From: Achromobacter spanius | GTDB lineage: Bacteria > Pseudomonadota > Gammaproteobacteria > Burkholderiales > Burkholderiaceae_B | Assembly: GCF_029637605.1 (NCBI RefSeq) | Contig: NZ_CP121261.1 | Location: 3,410,001 to 3,474,000, forward strand | DNA length: 64,000 nt | Direction: 5' to 3' | Part shown: in pieces, positions 17,325-26,119 of the stretch | Position numbering within the stretch: the first letter of the stretch is position 1 | Layout of the letters: each line of letters opens with the position of its first letter | The notes under the pieces: generated by a model | Seen by the model: the letters and a program-made list of their open reading frames with translations, nothing else | Told to the model about the DNA's origin: nothing | The model's database searches: none | Made by a program: the position numbers and the translations under genes

Positions 17325-18923
17325 ATGCCCGCCCCCACCCCAAGTACCCCACATTCACCCGGCCAGGTGCTGCCCTTCCGGCAAACGCTGCTGGCCATGC
17401 TGGGCATGTGCTTTGTCATGATGATGGTCGCCATCGACCAGACGGTCGTGGGCACCGCGTTGCCCACCATCGTGGCCGAGCTCAAGGGCTTCGAACTGTA
17501 CGCCTGGGTCGCCACGTCCTACCTGCTGACCTCGGTCATCACCGTGCCTATCTTCGGCCGCCTGGGCGACTACTACGGTCGCAAGCCCTTCGTGGTGGCC
17601 GCCATCATCCTTTTCACGCTGGCCTCGGCCCTGTGCGGCGCGGCCGACAGCATGCTATCGCTGGTGCTGGCGCGGGCCTTGCAGGGCATCGGCGGCGGCA
17701 TGCTGGTGGGCACCGCGTTCGCCTCCATCCCCGACCTGTTTCCCGACCCGCACGTGCGCCTGCGCTGGCAAGTGATGCTGAGTTCGGCCTTCGGCATTGC
17801 CAACGCCGTCGGCCCCACGCTGGGCGGCGCGCTGACCGAGCACTATGGTTGGCGGTCCGTGTTCTACGTGAACCTGCCGATCGGCATCCTGGGCCTGTGG
17901 TTCGTGGCACGCTACCTTCCGCATCTGCGCAACCACACGGCCGGCAAGGTCCGCCTGGACTGGCAAGGCGCCCTACTGGTCGCGCTGGCGCTGGGCAGCC
18001 TGCAACTGCTGGTGGAACTGCTGCCCAAGGAAGGAATAAGCGGCCCCATCATGCTGCTGGGCCTGGGCAGCATCGCCTCGTTCGTGCTGCTGATCTGGTG
18101 GGAAAAGCGCTGCCCGCATCCCCTCTTGCCGCTGGACATGTTCCGCAACCGCGGCCTGGCCACGCTGTTCACGCTGGCGCTGCTGGTGGGCGTAACGATG
18201 TATTCGCTGCTGTTCTATGCGCCGCTGCTGCTGCAAGGCGGCTTTGGCCTGTCGCCGCAGGACGCCGGCATGCTGATCACGCCCATGGTTGTGTTCATTA
18301 CCGTGGGCAGCATCATCAACGGCCGCATCATCACCCGCATCCGCAATCCCAACCGCATGCTCTACGCGGGCTTTCTGCTGATGGCGCTGTCATGCCTGGG
18401 CATCGTCACCACCCACAGCTACACGTCGCATGTGTTGATTGCCGTCTACATGCTGATGGCCGGCCTGGGCATGGGCTTCATCATGCCCAACCTGACGGTG
18501 TTCGCGCAGCAGACCGCGGGCCGCACGCACCTGGGCATCGCCACGGCGCTGTTGCAATCGCTGCGCATGATTGGCGGCATGCTGGGCACGGCGGTCGTCG
18601 GCACCATGGTCAGCCACAGCTATTTCAGCGGCGTCGAGTCCACGCTGCACGGCGCGTCGGCGCAATGGCTGCCGGAACTGAACGACCCGCAGATGCTGGT
18701 CAACCCGGCGGCGCAAACGCAGTTCCTGGCACAATTGGCGCATCAAGGCCAGGACGGTACGTCGCTGATCGAGATTGCGCGAGTCGCGCTGGTGGGCGCC
18801 ATCCATGAAGGGCAACTCATCGCGCTGGCCGTCGCCATCTTCGCGCTCTGGTGCGTGCGGCGCGTGCCGCTGGTGCAATTGGCCCGCCCATCCAAGGCGG
18901 AGCCCGCCGGCGTCGGAGAATAG
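17325..18923 (+). CDS. MFS transporter, DHA2 (14-span) drug-efflux type
   Basis: Inner-membrane drug/H+ antiporter of the EmrB/QacA group, 532 aa with 14 predicted spans. Motif D1-like AIDQTVVGTALPTIVAEL in helix 1, motif A GRLGDYYGRKP in loop 2-3, and motif C-like GGGMLVGTAFASIPDLF. Starts at TTG 17310, ATG 17313 and ATG 17325 are all in frame; the first two lie inside the presumed operator, so I favour 17325, though no clear ribosome site marks any of them. A MarR regulator follows 3 bp after the stop, the usual repressor-pump pairing. Confidence 0.9.
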   Translation: MPAPTPSTPHSPGQVLPFRQTLLAMLGMCFVMMMVAIDQTVVGTALPTIVAELKGFELYAWVATSYLLTSVITVPIFGRLGDYYGRKPFVVAAIILFTLASALCGAADSMLSLVLARALQGIGGGMLVGTAFASIPDLFPDPHVRLRWQVMLSSAFGIANAVGPTLGGALTEHYGWRSVFYVNLPIGILGLWFVARYLPHLRNHTAGKVRLDWQGALLVALALGSLQLLVELLPKEGISGPIMLLGLGSIASFVLLIWWEKRCPHPLLPLDMFRNRGLATLFTLALLVGVTMYSLLFYAPLLLQGGFGLSPQDAGMLITPMVVFITVGSIINGRIITRIRNPNRMLYAGFLLMALSCLGIVTTHSYTSHVLIAVYMLMAGLGMGFIMPNLTVFAQQTAGRTHLGIATALLQSLRMIGGMLGTAVVGTMVSHSYFSGVESTLHGASAQWLPELNDPQMLVNPAAQTQFLAQLAHQGQDGTSLIEIARVALVGAIHEGQLIALAVAIFALWCVRRVPLVQLARPSKAEPAGVGE

Positions 18924-18926
18924 CTT

Positions 18927-19373
18927 TTGCCCAGACAACAACAAGGCCTGCAAGTCATCCAGCACATGGGGCAGACGTACCGCGTCATGCAAAGCGCATT
19001 CAGCAGCAAGGTAGGCCACGCCCTGCCTCGCTGGCGCATCTTGCTGGCGCTGCATGAAAACGGACAGTGTTCGCAAAAGCATCTGGCTGAGCGTTGCCGG
19101 CTGGATCCCGCGTCATTGACCCGGCAGTTGCAGGCGATGGAGAAAATGGGCTGGATAGCGCGTGCCGTGGATGCTCAGGACAACCGGCTGACAAATGCCA
19201 CGTTGACGGCCGCTGGGCAGGTGGTGGTGAATGAAGCGCTGCCTAAACGGGCGGCGTTTTTTGAAGAGGCGTTGAAGGGGTTGAGCGCGGCGGACGTGGA
19301 TACGCTGAACCGGGTGCTGAGCGTGCTGGAAGCGAATTTTTTACGGGCGGCGGGGGATAAGGCGGGGGGGTGA
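18927..19373 (+). CDS. MarR-family regulator of the adjacent MFS pump
   Basis: Winged-helix repressor of 148 aa. The helix-turn-helix is HLAERCRLDPASLTRQLQAMEKMG, followed by the wing (IARAVDAQDNRLTNATLTAAG), with the conserved D-x-R replaced by D-N-R. The TTG at 18927 has GGAG (18915-18918) 8 bp upstream, so I prefer it over ATG 18966, which would cut helix 1. It probably senses a toxic small molecule and represses the pump operon through the palindrome before it. Confidence 0.88.
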   Translation: MPRQQQGLQVIQHMGQTYRVMQSAFSSKVGHALPRWRILLALHENGQCSQKHLAERCRLDPASLTRQLQAMEKMGWIARAVDAQDNRLTNATLTAAGQVVVNEALPKRAAFFEEALKGLSAADVDTLNRVLSVLEANFLRAAGDKAGG

Positions 19374-19393
19374 TGGGGCGCGCGGAACCCGGG

Positions 19394-20515
19394 TCAGTCA
19401 GGCTTCAGTTCGTAGCTGGTGCTGCGACCTCCAGCCCCCGAGCGTTGCAACACGCCAAGATCAACCAGTTCGGTAATGTCGCGCAGCGCGGTATCGCTAG
19501 AACACTTCGCAAGCGCAGCCCACTTGCTGCTGGTCAGCTTGCCCTCGAATCCGTCCAGCAAACGGTTCAACACCTTCACTTGCCGGTCGTTTAATGCAGC
19601 GCCGGACACACGGTTCCAGAACCGTGCCTTGCCTAGCACCGTATCCAGCGTGTGATGTGCCTGTCGCACCGCCTCATCCAGCATCTGCACAAACCACAAT
19701 AGCCACGCCGTCACGTCCAGCGAGCCCTTCTGCGTGCGCTCAAGGATGTCGTAATAGGCATTTCGCTGCCGCTGGATCTGCGCGGACAAGCTGTAAAAAC
19801 GCTGCGGGCTGCCATCGGCGCGGGCCAACAGCAAATCGCCGATCGCTCGGGCGATACGGCCATTGCCATCATCGAAGGGGTGCAAGGTCACAAACCATAG
19901 ATGCCCCAGTCCGGCGCGGATCAAAGCGGGCTCCGACGCCCGTGGCGCATTCACCCAGTCCAGAAAGCGCATCATTTCCGCCGGCAGGCTAGCTGCGGCG
20001 GGAGCTTCGAAATGAACCTTATGGCGCCCGACGTGACCCGACACCACCTGCATCGGCCCTTGGGCGTCATCCCGCCATCCACCAGTGATGATCTTGCCGA
20101 GGCCCGAGTAGCCAGTGGGAAACAGCGCGGCATGCCAACCGTACAAGCGCTCGGCCGTCAGCGGCTGACTGCTGTTGCCGCTGGCATCAAGCACCATGTC
20201 CACCACGCCTTCCACGTTGCGGTCGACTGGCTCCAAGGCACCGATATCAACACCAAGACGGCGAGCAATGGACGAGCGGACCGAGGCTGCGTTGAGGTGC
20301 TCGCCCTCAATCTCGCTGGTCTTGAGCACGTCATCCGTCAGGGCGGCCAGGCTGGCTTGCCCTTGTAAGCCAAGACCGACGTCGGCAAGCCGCCCCAGCA
20401 ACATGCCCTGCACGCGGCTGACTCGCGCCAAGGGCTCGGCGAGAACAGCCAAGTCGTAGCGCCAGTTCGGCCAGTCGGGGGCCTGCCAGATATAAAGATA
20501 ATCGCCGCAGTTCAT
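19394..20515 (-). CDS. Fic-domain protein (DUF4172-Fic-winged helix)
   Basis: Predicted AMP-transferase of 373 aa. N-terminal DUF4172 segment (YIWQAPDWPNWRYD near residues 8-21), an inhibitory-helix motif TSEIEG at 66-71 matching the (S/T)xxxE(G/N) rule for class II Fic proteins, and the complete active-site loop HPFDDGNGRIAR at 212-223. The last 70 residues (LNDRQVKVLNRLLDGF to the end) form a winged helix-turn-helix, so the protein can probably bind DNA. The start is set at ATG (complement of 20513-20515), the family start; a GTG at 20584 is in frame but less likely. That ATG sits inside a perfect inverted repeat. The targets are unknown. It lies 65 bp after ychF on the same strand. Confidence 0.9.
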   Translation of the reverse strand: MNCGDYLYIWQAPDWPNWRYDLAVLAEPLARVSRVQGMLLGRLADVGLGLQGQASLAALTDDVLKTSEIEGEHLNAASVRSSIARRLGVDIGALEPVDRNVEGVVDMVLDASGNSSQPLTAERLYGWHAALFPTGYSGLGKIITGGWRDDAQGPMQVVSGHVGRHKVHFEAPAAASLPAEMMRFLDWVNAPRASEPALIRAGLGHLWFVTLHPFDDGNGRIARAIGDLLLARADGSPQRFYSLSAQIQRQRNAYYDILERTQKGSLDVTAWLLWFVQMLDEAVRQAHHTLDTVLGKARFWNRVSGAALNDRQVKVLNRLLDGFEGKLTSSKWAALAKCSSDTALRDITELVDLGVLQRSGAGGRSTSYELKPD

Positions 20516-20563
20516 GCGGCGATTATCGGGGCTATTCGCCGCAGCGGCAAGATATTCGCTGCG
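20497..20563. promoter_or_regulatory. Four half-site operator cluster at the fic start
   Basis: A perfect 13-bp inverted repeat, GATAATCGCCGCA (20497-20509) and its complement (20515-20527) with a 5-nt centre, covers the fic start codon. Two further copies of the half-site lie upstream of the gene: GCTATTCGCCGCA (20531-20543) and GATATTCGCTGCG (20551-20563). The array fits an autoregulatory site for the Fic protein's own winged helix, or an RNA hairpin that hides the start codon. Confidence 0.65.
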
Positions 20564-20580
20564 GGGGAATGGGCGAGATG

Positions 20581-21672
20581 TCACACGTTAAACAAGAAAT
20601 TCATCACGTCCCCATCCTGCACGATGTACTCCTTGCCTTCGGCGCGCATCTTGCCGGCTTCCTTGGCGCCTTGCTCGCCCTTGTACGTGATGAAGTCTTC
20701 GTAGGCGATTGTTTGCGCGCGGATGAAGCCGCGTTCGAAGTCGGTGTGGATGACGCCGGCCGCTTGCGGGGCGGTGGCGCCGATGGGCACCGTCCAGGCG
20801 CGCACTTCCTTCACGCCTGCCGTGAAGTAGGTTTGCAGGCCCAGCAGCTTGAAGGCGGCGCGGATCAGGCGGTTCAGGCCCGGTTCTTCCATGCCCATGT
20901 CGGACAGGAAGGCCTGGCGGTCGGCGTCATCGAGGTCGACGATTTCGGATTCGATGGCGGCGCAGATGGCGACGACCGGCGCGTTGCGCGCGGCGGCGAA
21001 TTCGGTCAGGCGGTCAAGCAGCGGGTTGTTGGTGAAGCCGTCGTCGGCCACGTTGCCCACGTACATCGCGCGCTTGGCGGTGATGAAGCACAGTTGGGCG
21101 ATGTCGGCGTGTTCTTCCGGGCTGAGGTCCAGCGCGCGGATGGGCTTGGCTTCGTTCAATTGGGCCACGCACTTTTCCAGCACGGCCACGATGCGCTGCG
21201 ATTCCTTGTCGCCGGAACGCGCGGTCTTCTGATGACGCTGCAGCGCTTTTTCAGCGGTTTGCATGTCGGCCAGGGCCAGCTCGGTTTCGATGACTTCGAT
21301 GTCGGCAATGGGGTCGATCTTGCCGGCCACGTGAATCACGTTGGGGTCTTCGAAGCAGCGCACGACGTTGACGATGGCGTCGGTTTCGCGGATGTGCGAC
21401 AGGAACTGGTTGCCCAGGCCTTCGCCCTTGCTTGCGCCGGCGACCAGGCCCGCGATGTCCACGAATTCGACGGTGGCGGACAGGATGCGCTCGGGCTTGA
21501 CGATTTCAGCCAGCTTTTGCAGACGCGGATCCGGCACTTCGACCACACCGACGTTGGGTTCGATGGTGCAGAACGGATAGTTCTCGGCGGCGATGCCGGC
21601 GCGGGTCAGAGCATTGAAGAGAGTCGATTTGCCAACGTTGGGCAGGCCGACGATGCCGCATTGCAGAGCCAT
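20581..21672 (-). CDS. ychF: Redox-regulated ATPase/GTPase YchF (Obg family)
   Basis: Universally conserved P-loop ATPase of the Obg family that binds ribosomes and modulates stress responses. G1 GLPNVGKST at residues 8-16, switch region [13 protein letters not shown]3 [20 protein letters not shown] and G4-like NEAK (altered so ATP is preferred), then the C-terminal TGS-like domain ending VMNFLFNV. 363 aa is the family length. It lies downstream of the CPBP gene on the same strand and upstream of fic. Confidence 0.96.
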   Translation of the reverse strand: MALQCGIVGLPNVGKSTLFNALTRAGIAAENYPFCTIEPNVGVVEVPDPRLQKLAEIVKPERILSATVEFVDIAGLVAGASKGEGLGNQFLSHIRETDAIVNVVRCFEDPNVIHVAGKIDPIADIEVIETELALADMQTAEKALQRHQKTARSGDKESQRIVAVLEKCVAQLNEAKPIRALDLSPEEHADIAQLCFITAKRAMYVGNVADDGFTNNPLLDRLTEFAAARNAPVVAICAAIESEIVDLDDADRQAFLSDMGMEEPGLNRLIRAAFKLLGLQTYFTAGVKEVRAWTVPIGATAPQAAGVIHTDFERGFIRAQTIAYEDFITYKGEQGAKEAGKMRAEGKEYIVQDGDVMNFLFNV

Positions 21673-21768
21673 GGGAATCCTGTGTAAGTACGGTAGTGAT
21701 CGTTAACGTTCTAGTTTACCCCGGGCGCGCCCCGGGGCAGTTTCGTCAGGGCCGGCGATACGGCCCCG

Positions 21769-22557
21769 CTATTTGGCGATGGATGGCGCCCAACGCATGA
21801 CGGCCCAGATCATCAAAATGGGGCCGGCGTTGAACGTGGCGTGCAGCAGGATGGCCGCGCCGATGCCGCGTCGCACGCGCATCCAGCCCAGCACCAGCCC
21901 CGTCAGCCATTGCGGCAACACCAGCAGCGGCATCAGCCAGTACGGCGTCTTGCTATAGACGAAGTTGGTCAAGTGAACCGCGGCGAAAGTCAGCGCGACC
22001 AGATGGAACACCAGGCCGAAGTGCTTGAGGTAATAGCGCCGCCACGTCGTGTCCCAGCCCGTCAGCATCGTGTCGCGCGGACGCACGCCCCAGCAGGCCA
22101 GCAACATAAAAGCCGCCAGCAGCAGCCCCGTCCACAGTTGCGGGCCATACAAGACCACGGGCATCAATGCGGGCACCAACCAAAGCGCCTGCAAAGGCCG
22201 GCGCAAGCCGTAGCGAAACAGCATTTCTTCAACCAGCGGCGCCCAGATAACCGCCGTCAGCCACGGCAGGTTGGCCGGGTCGATGCGGTGGGTGGCGCCG
22301 CCCAGGCCAGCAGCCATCACGGCCACGGGACCCAGCGCAAAAAGATTCAACGCCCACAGCAACCCTGCCCAGGCCAAGAGACGCCCGGGGCGGATGCCCG
22401 GCCACCAGTCGGCCAGAAAGCCATTGCCCACACGCCCCGCCGCACGCCCCGACACGCGCGACAGCGGACGCGGGTGGCGGATGTAGCGCCAGAAATCCGC
22501 AACCTCTGAACGAAAGCGGGTTTTACCAGCGGGCGTGGACGGCGGAAGGTTGTTCAT
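21769..22557 (-). CDS. CPBP-family intramembrane glutamic protease
   Basis: Integral membrane protein (262 aa, about 6-8 spans) with the three CPBP (Abi/CAAX protease) motifs: [13 protein letters not shown] (EExxxR) near residue 110, the second-motif region FAAVHLTNF and HATFN near 240. CPBP proteins cleave peptides or prenylated substrates in the membrane or process bacteriocin-like peptides; the target here is unknown. The ATG overlaps the pth stop (ATGA), so translation is coupled to pth. Confidence 0.85.
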   Translation of the reverse strand: MNNLPPSTPAGKTRFRSEVADFWRYIRHPRPLSRVSGRAAGRVGNGFLADWWPGIRPGRLLAWAGLLWALNLFALGPVAVMAAGLGGATHRIDPANLPWLTAVIWAPLVEEMLFRYGLRRPLQALWLVPALMPVVLYGPQLWTGLLLAAFMLLACWGVRPRDTMLTGWDTTWRRYYLKHFGLVFHLVALTFAAVHLTNFVYSKTPYWLMPLLVLPQWLTGLVLGWMRVRRGIGAAILLHATFNAGPILMIWAVMRWAPSIAK

Positions 22558-23153
22558 CCGGCAACGTTGCCGCTATGCAGTTGGCGCGTGGCCAGCGGGA
22601 AATCGCCTGCCAGCATCGCCGGCACCACGGCGCGGCAGCGATCAATGACGGCATCGATTTCTTTCTGCTCATCGCGCCGCGGGGGATGCAGTACGAAGTC
22701 AGCCACCTGCTGGGCCAGGCCCAGCGTGCGCGGATGGCCGATGCCGATGCGCAGCCGCCAGAAGTTGGGGCTGCCCAGCACGGCCTGTATGTCCTTCAAG
22801 CCGTTGTGCCCCGCATGGCCACCGCCTTGCTTGAGCTTGACCTGTCCGGGCAGCAGGTCCAGTTCGTCATGCAAGACCAGCACCTGTTCGGGCGCCAGCT
22901 TGTAGAAGCGCGCCAAGGCACCAACGGCCTGGCCGGATTTATTCATATAGGTGATGGGCTTGAGCAGCAGCACGTTGTCCGCACCCAGGCGCGACTTGGC
23001 GACCATGCCGAAAAAAGATTTCTCAAGCGCAAAAGAAGTGCGTAGATCGTCCGCCAGATGGTCGGCCAGCCAGAAGCCGGCGTTGTGCCGGGTCGTTTCG
23101 TAGTCGGGACCGGGGTTACCCAATCCCACAATGAGGCGTATGGGAATAGACAT
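22554..23153 (-). CDS. pth: Peptidyl-tRNA hydrolase
   Basis: Recycles tRNA from prematurely released peptidyl-tRNAs. Conserved [19 protein letters not shown] near residues 10-28 contains the catalytic His, followed by [13 protein letters not shown], the Asp-bearing LVLHDELDL and [13 protein letters not shown]. 199 aa is normal. It follows rplY and a strong terminator on the minus strand, the standard rplY-pth-ychF order, with a CPBP protease inserted before ychF. Confidence 0.96.
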   Translation of the reverse strand: MSIPIRLIVGLGNPGPDYETTRHNAGFWLADHLADDLRTSFALEKSFFGMVAKSRLGADNVLLLKPITYMNKSGQAVGALARFYKLAPEQVLVLHDELDLLPGQVKLKQGGGHAGHNGLKDIQAVLGSPNFWRLRIGIGHPRTLGLAQQVADFVLHPPRRDEQKEIDAVIDRCRAVVPAMLAGDFPLATRQLHSGNVAG

Positions 23154-23172
23154 GATGGAGGGTGTTTAAACC

Positions 23173-23209
23173 AAAAAACCCTGCGCATGCAAATGCACAC
23201 GCAGGGTTT
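23173..23209 (-). terminator. Rho-independent terminator of rplY
   Basis: On the minus strand, a 10-bp stem AAACCCTGCG/CGCAGGGTTT (23200-23209 with 23176-23185) is followed by a U-run encoded at 23173-23178. A second perfect 9-bp hairpin with a CGAA loop (23222-23243) sits between this terminator and the rplY stop codon, without a T-run of its own. Confidence 0.85.
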
Positions 23210-23250
23210 CGGCACAAGCCGCGGAAAGCCCGAAGGCTTTCCGAGAAGAC

Positions 23251-23865
23251 TTAGGCAGCCGGGGCAGCTTCTTCGGCTTCGTCGGCAGCGGCGGCACCGC
23301 CGCCCTTGACGATGGCGGCAGCCAGCAGCGGGTTGTCTTCACCGCCGTGGGGCACGTAGGTGACGCCCATGGGCAGCTTGATGTCGGCCAGGTGGATCGA
23401 AGCGCCGGCCAGGATGTTGGTCAGGTCGATTTCGATGAACTGGGGCAGAGCCTTCGGCAGGCAGGTGATTTCCAGTTCGGTCGTCACGTGGCTGATGATG
23501 GCGCCGGCCAGCTTCACAGCGGGCGAGATTTCGGCGTTGACAAAGTGCAGCGGCACCTTGGTACGCAGAGCCTGGTTGGCGTCCACGCGCTGGAAGTCCA
23601 CGTGCAGGACTTGCGGCTTGTAGGCGTGCCATTGAACCGAACGCAACAACACTTGCTCATCCTTCGAGCCTTCGAGCTGCATTTGCAGGATCGATGCGTG
23701 GAATTCTTCCTTACGCAGGGCGTGATAGATCTCGTTGTGGTCGAGTTCGATGTTCAGGGGGGCAGCCGTACCACCATAGACAATGGCGGGAACGCGGCCC
23801 GCGCGGCGCAGGCGGCGGCTCGCACTCGAACCCTGGACGCTACGCGCAGTGGCGATGAATTTCAT
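23251..23865 (-). CDS. rplY: 50S ribosomal protein L25/general stress protein Ctc
   Basis: Binds 5S rRNA in the large subunit. 204 aa with an N-terminal L25 domain ([29 protein letters not shown]) and the C-terminal TL5/CTC beta domain, ending in an Ala/Glu-rich tail. The ATG at 23865 is preceded by GGAG 8 bp upstream on the minus strand; the longer frame adds an unrelated hydrophobic stretch and is rejected. Located between prs and pth, as is usual. Confidence 0.96.
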   Translation of the reverse strand: MKFIATARSVQGSSASRRLRRAGRVPAIVYGGTAAPLNIELDHNEIYHALRKEEFHASILQMQLEGSKDEQVLLRSVQWHAYKPQVLHVDFQRVDANQALRTKVPLHFVNAEISPAVKLAGAIISHVTTELEITCLPKALPQFIEIDLTNILAGASIHLADIKLPMGVTYVPHGGEDNPLLAAAIVKGGGAAAADEAEEAAPAA

Positions 23866-23914
23866 GGAAAACTCCAAAAACAAAATAAGGTGAAGAGGCT
23901 TCACCAGTTAACGG

Positions 23915-23939
23915 CACGGCGCGCAACATGCGCGCCGTG
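23915..23939 (-). promoter_or_regulatory. Perfect 11-bp hairpin between prs and rplY
   Basis: CACGGCGCGCA (23915-23925) pairs with 23929-23939 around a 3-nt loop. A smaller GGTGAA-5 nt-TTCACC repeat follows nearer to rplY (23889-23905). No T-run follows the large hairpin on the minus strand, so it is more likely an attenuator, processing or mRNA-stability element in the prs-rplY transcript than a full terminator. Confidence 0.5.
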
Positions 23940-24014
23940 TTGATTGCGCCTTGCCGCGACCAGCAAGGTGCAAAAACTTGGGTGGGCTGTGTGGCCCGAC
24001 CTACGCGAAGCGCG

Positions 24015-24965
24015 TCAGTCGACGAACAGCGAGCTGACCGATTCCGCGTTCGAGATACGCAGAATGGTCTCGCCCAACAGCGCGGCGCACGACAACTGGC
24101 GGATCTTGCCGCTGGCCTGGCCTTGCTCGGAGAGCGGGATGGTGTCGGTGACGACCAGTTCGTCCAGTTCCGACGCTTCAATGCGGTCAATGGCGCCGCC
24201 CGACAGCACGGGGTGCGTGCAATAGGCGTAAACGGCGCCGGCGCCGCGGTCTTTCAGGGCCTGGGCCGCCTTGCACAGCGTGCCGGCGGTGTCGACCATG
24301 TCGTCCATGATGATGCAGGTGCGGCCGTCGACTTCACCAATGATGTTCATCACTTCCGACACGTTGGCGCGCGGACGGCGCTTGTCGATGATGGCCAGGT
24401 CGGCTTCCAGTTGCTTGGCCAGCGCGCGGGCACGAACCACGCCGCCGATGTCCGGGGACACCACGACCAGGTTCGAGAAATTGCGGCGCCAGATGTCGCC
24501 CAGCAAGATCGGACCGGCGTAGATGTTGTCCACGGGAATGTCGAAGAAACCCTGGATCTGGTCAGCGTGCAGGTCCATCGTCAGGACGCGGTCAACGCCA
24601 GCCACTTGCAGCATGTTGGCCACGACCTTGGCCGAGATGGCGACACGCGCCGAGCGCGGGCGGCGGTCTTGGCGGGCGTAGCCGAAGTACGGAATCGCGG
24701 CGGTGATGCGGCCGGCCGACGCGCGGCGCAGGGCATCGACCATGACCATGATTTCCATCAGGTTGTCATTGGTGGGCGCACAGGTGGGCTGCAGGACGAA
24801 GACGTCCTTGCCACGCACGTTCTCGTTGATTTCGACCATCACCTCGCCGTCTGAGAAGCGACCAACGGTCATCTTGCCCAGGGACATATCGAGGTGGTTG
24901 ACTACGTCCACGGCCAGCCGAGTGTTGGCCGTGCCCGTGAAGATCATGAAGCTATCGTTTGCCAT
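24015..24965 (-). CDS. prs: Ribose-phosphate pyrophosphokinase
   Basis: Makes PRPP from ribose 5-phosphate and ATP for purine, pyrimidine, His, Trp and NAD synthesis. 316 aa, class I. Visible: [16 protein letters not shown], the catalytic/Mg site [17 protein letters not shown], and the ribose-5-phosphate loop [10 protein letters not shown]. The ATG complementary to 24963-24965 has no recognisable ribosome site. Its leader is complementary to the loop of the tRNA-Gln terminator immediately upstream, which may matter for its expression. Confidence 0.97.
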   Translation of the reverse strand: MANDSFMIFTGTANTRLAVDVVNHLDMSLGKMTVGRFSDGEVMVEINENVRGKDVFVLQPTCAPTNDNLMEIMVMVDALRRASAGRITAAIPYFGYARQDRRPRSARVAISAKVVANMLQVAGVDRVLTMDLHADQIQGFFDIPVDNIYAGPILLGDIWRRNFSNLVVVSPDIGGVVRARALAKQLEADLAIIDKRRPRANVSEVMNIIGEVDGRTCIIMDDMVDTAGTLCKAAQALKDRGAGAVYAYCTHPVLSGGAIDRIEASELDELVVTDTIPLSEQGQASGKIRQLSCAALLGETILRISNAESVSSLFVD

Positions 24966-24986
24966 GATGGATGATGCGATGGTCGT

Positions 24987-25073
24987 TGTAAGACACTAAC
25001 GAGTGATGCGGGGTGAAAACACCAGCGGATCCGGAAAATAAAAAAGCTGCTGAACCCGGGCCAGTGTCTTACA
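24987..25073 (-). promoter_or_regulatory. Long-range 11-bp complementarity: prs leader with tRNA-Gln terminator loop
   Basis: TGTAAGACACT at 24987-24997, 21 nt upstream of the prs start on the minus strand, is the perfect reverse complement of AGTGTCTTACA at 25063-25073, which lies in the loop of the tRNA-Gln terminator. In a read-through transcript the two could pair, as a pseudoknot or anti-terminator. Seen in the sequence; the function is inference. Confidence 0.45.
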
Positions 25074-25099
25074 GGCGTGTTCAACAGCTTTTTTATGTA
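25041..25099 (-). terminator. Terminator downstream of tRNA-Gln
   Basis: A-rich and T-rich arms enclose a hairpin: AAAAAGCTGCTGAA (25041-25054) with TTCAACAGCTTTTTT (about 25081-25096). On the minus strand all stem positions pair if one G-U is allowed, and the stem is followed by a U-run. The loop is long (about 26 nt). It would also work in the plus direction, though nothing on that strand needs it. Confidence 0.75.
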
Positions 25100-25106
25100 T
25101 TCGGTT

Positions 25107-25182
25107 GGCTGGGGAGGAAGGATTCGAACCTTCGCATGCCGGAATCAAAATCCGGTGCCTTAACCAGCTTGGCGACTCCCCA
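25107..25182 (-). tRNA. tRNA-Gln (anticodon TTG)
   Basis: Minus-strand cloverleaf of 76 nt with an encoded CCA end (25107-25109). The acceptor TGGGGAG pairs with CTCCCCA; the D-arm contains AGCTGGTTAAGGCA; the anticodon stem CCGGA/TCCGG holds loop TTTTGAT with anticodon TTG (Gln); the T-arm is AAGGTTCGAATCCTT. It starts 1 bp after the ispE stop codon, so it is probably processed from the ispE transcript. Confidence 0.96.
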
Positions 25183-25183
25183 A

Positions 25184-26083
25184 CTATCTTGCAATCCAAT
25201 TCCGCAACGGATGTTCAGTTAAACCAGTACAAGCCTGCACTAACCGAAACCGTGGATGCGATGTGCTGTTTGTTTCAACAGCGCCGCGCATTATAGCGGA
25301 TATTTTTGCTTTCGCCAAAACGGCTTCGGAAAGTTCAGAGAATTCGGCGAATAAACACGCGCCTGATCCCGACATGCGTACAGGGTAACCCTGTTCTGCA
25401 AGCCACCGCGATGCCCTGGAAACTTCAGGATAAAGACGGTGAACCACCGGCTCCAAGTCGTTTTTCCCGAAGGAAAAAGTTGGCGAAGCAAGAAAGTCCG
25501 CTATTGTGATGTAAGAAGAATCCCTTGTCAAATCGGGGGCTGAGAATATTCCAACCGTCGGCACGCTGCTGTCCGGTTGCGCCACCAGATAGGCGCGATC
25601 AGGCAGCGTCACGGCAGTGAGTGCCTCGCCCACGCCTTCCGCGAACGCCGATTGCCCGAACACGAAGACCGGCACGTCGGCCCCCAGGGGCAAGGCCAGA
25701 TCCATGAGCTCGCGCCGCGTAAGCCCGGTGTTCCACAGCTTGTTCAACGCGATCAGCACTGTGGCCGCGTCGCTGGAACCACCTCCCAACCCACCGCCCT
25801 GCGGAATACGTTTCTCAAGGCCGATTTGCACGCCCTGGCGCGTGCCGGTGGCGTGCTGCAAGGCGCGCGCGGCACGCAAGGTCAAGTCATCGGCTTCGGA
25901 CACGCCGGCAAGCTCGGTGGCCCGGCTGATGACGCCATCAGCGCGCGCGTCGAAATGCAGCGTGTCGCACAGGTCGATGAAGCGGAAGACGGTTTGCAGC
26001 AAGTGGTAGCCGTCGGCGCGGCGGCCCACCACATGCAGGAACAGGTTCAGCTTGGCGGGAGCGGGAACGTCGTACAGAGTCAC
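25184..26083 (-). CDS. ispE: 4-diphosphocytidyl-2-C-methyl-D-erythritol kinase
   Basis: GHMP kinase of the MEP isoprenoid pathway; phosphorylates the 2-hydroxyl of CDP-methylerythritol. Motifs: PAPAKLNLFLHVVGRRADGYH near the N-terminus, the ATP-binding IPQGGGLGGGSSDAA, and the C-terminal MSGSGACLFAEF. The start is placed at GTG 26083 (VTLYDVPAPAKLN), matching the family opening; GTG 26116 would add 11 residues. The stop lies next to tRNA-Gln. In relatives ispE directly follows lolB; here the bet genes come between. Confidence 0.95.
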   Translation of the reverse strand: MTLYDVPAPAKLNLFLHVVGRRADGYHLLQTVFRFIDLCDTLHFDARADGVISRATELAGVSEADDLTLRAARALQHATGTRQGVQIGLEKRIPQGGGLGGGSSDAATVLIALNKLWNTGLTRRELMDLALPLGADVPVFVFGQSAFAEGVGEALTAVTLPDRAYLVAQPDSSVPTVGIFSAPDLTRDSSYITIADFLASPTFSFGKNDLEPVVHRLYPEVSRASRWLAEQGYPVRMSGSGACLFAEFSELSEAVLAKAKISAIMRGAVETNSTSHPRFRLVQACTGLTEHPLRNWIAR

Positions 26084-26119
26084 AGAGAGCAGCCGATGCG
26101 TGCGGGACAAGCCCACATT

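Noticed and set aside
17063-18808. A 581-residue plus-strand frame in a different phase from the MFS gene
   Set aside because: Arg/Gly/His-rich translation with no membrane spans; the MFS frame explains the DNA.
21719-21737. GC-rich hairpin between ychF and the CPBP gene as a terminator
   Set aside because: A perfect 7-bp stem (CCCCGGG) but no T-run on either strand; ychF lies directly downstream on the same strand, so a full stop here is doubtful.
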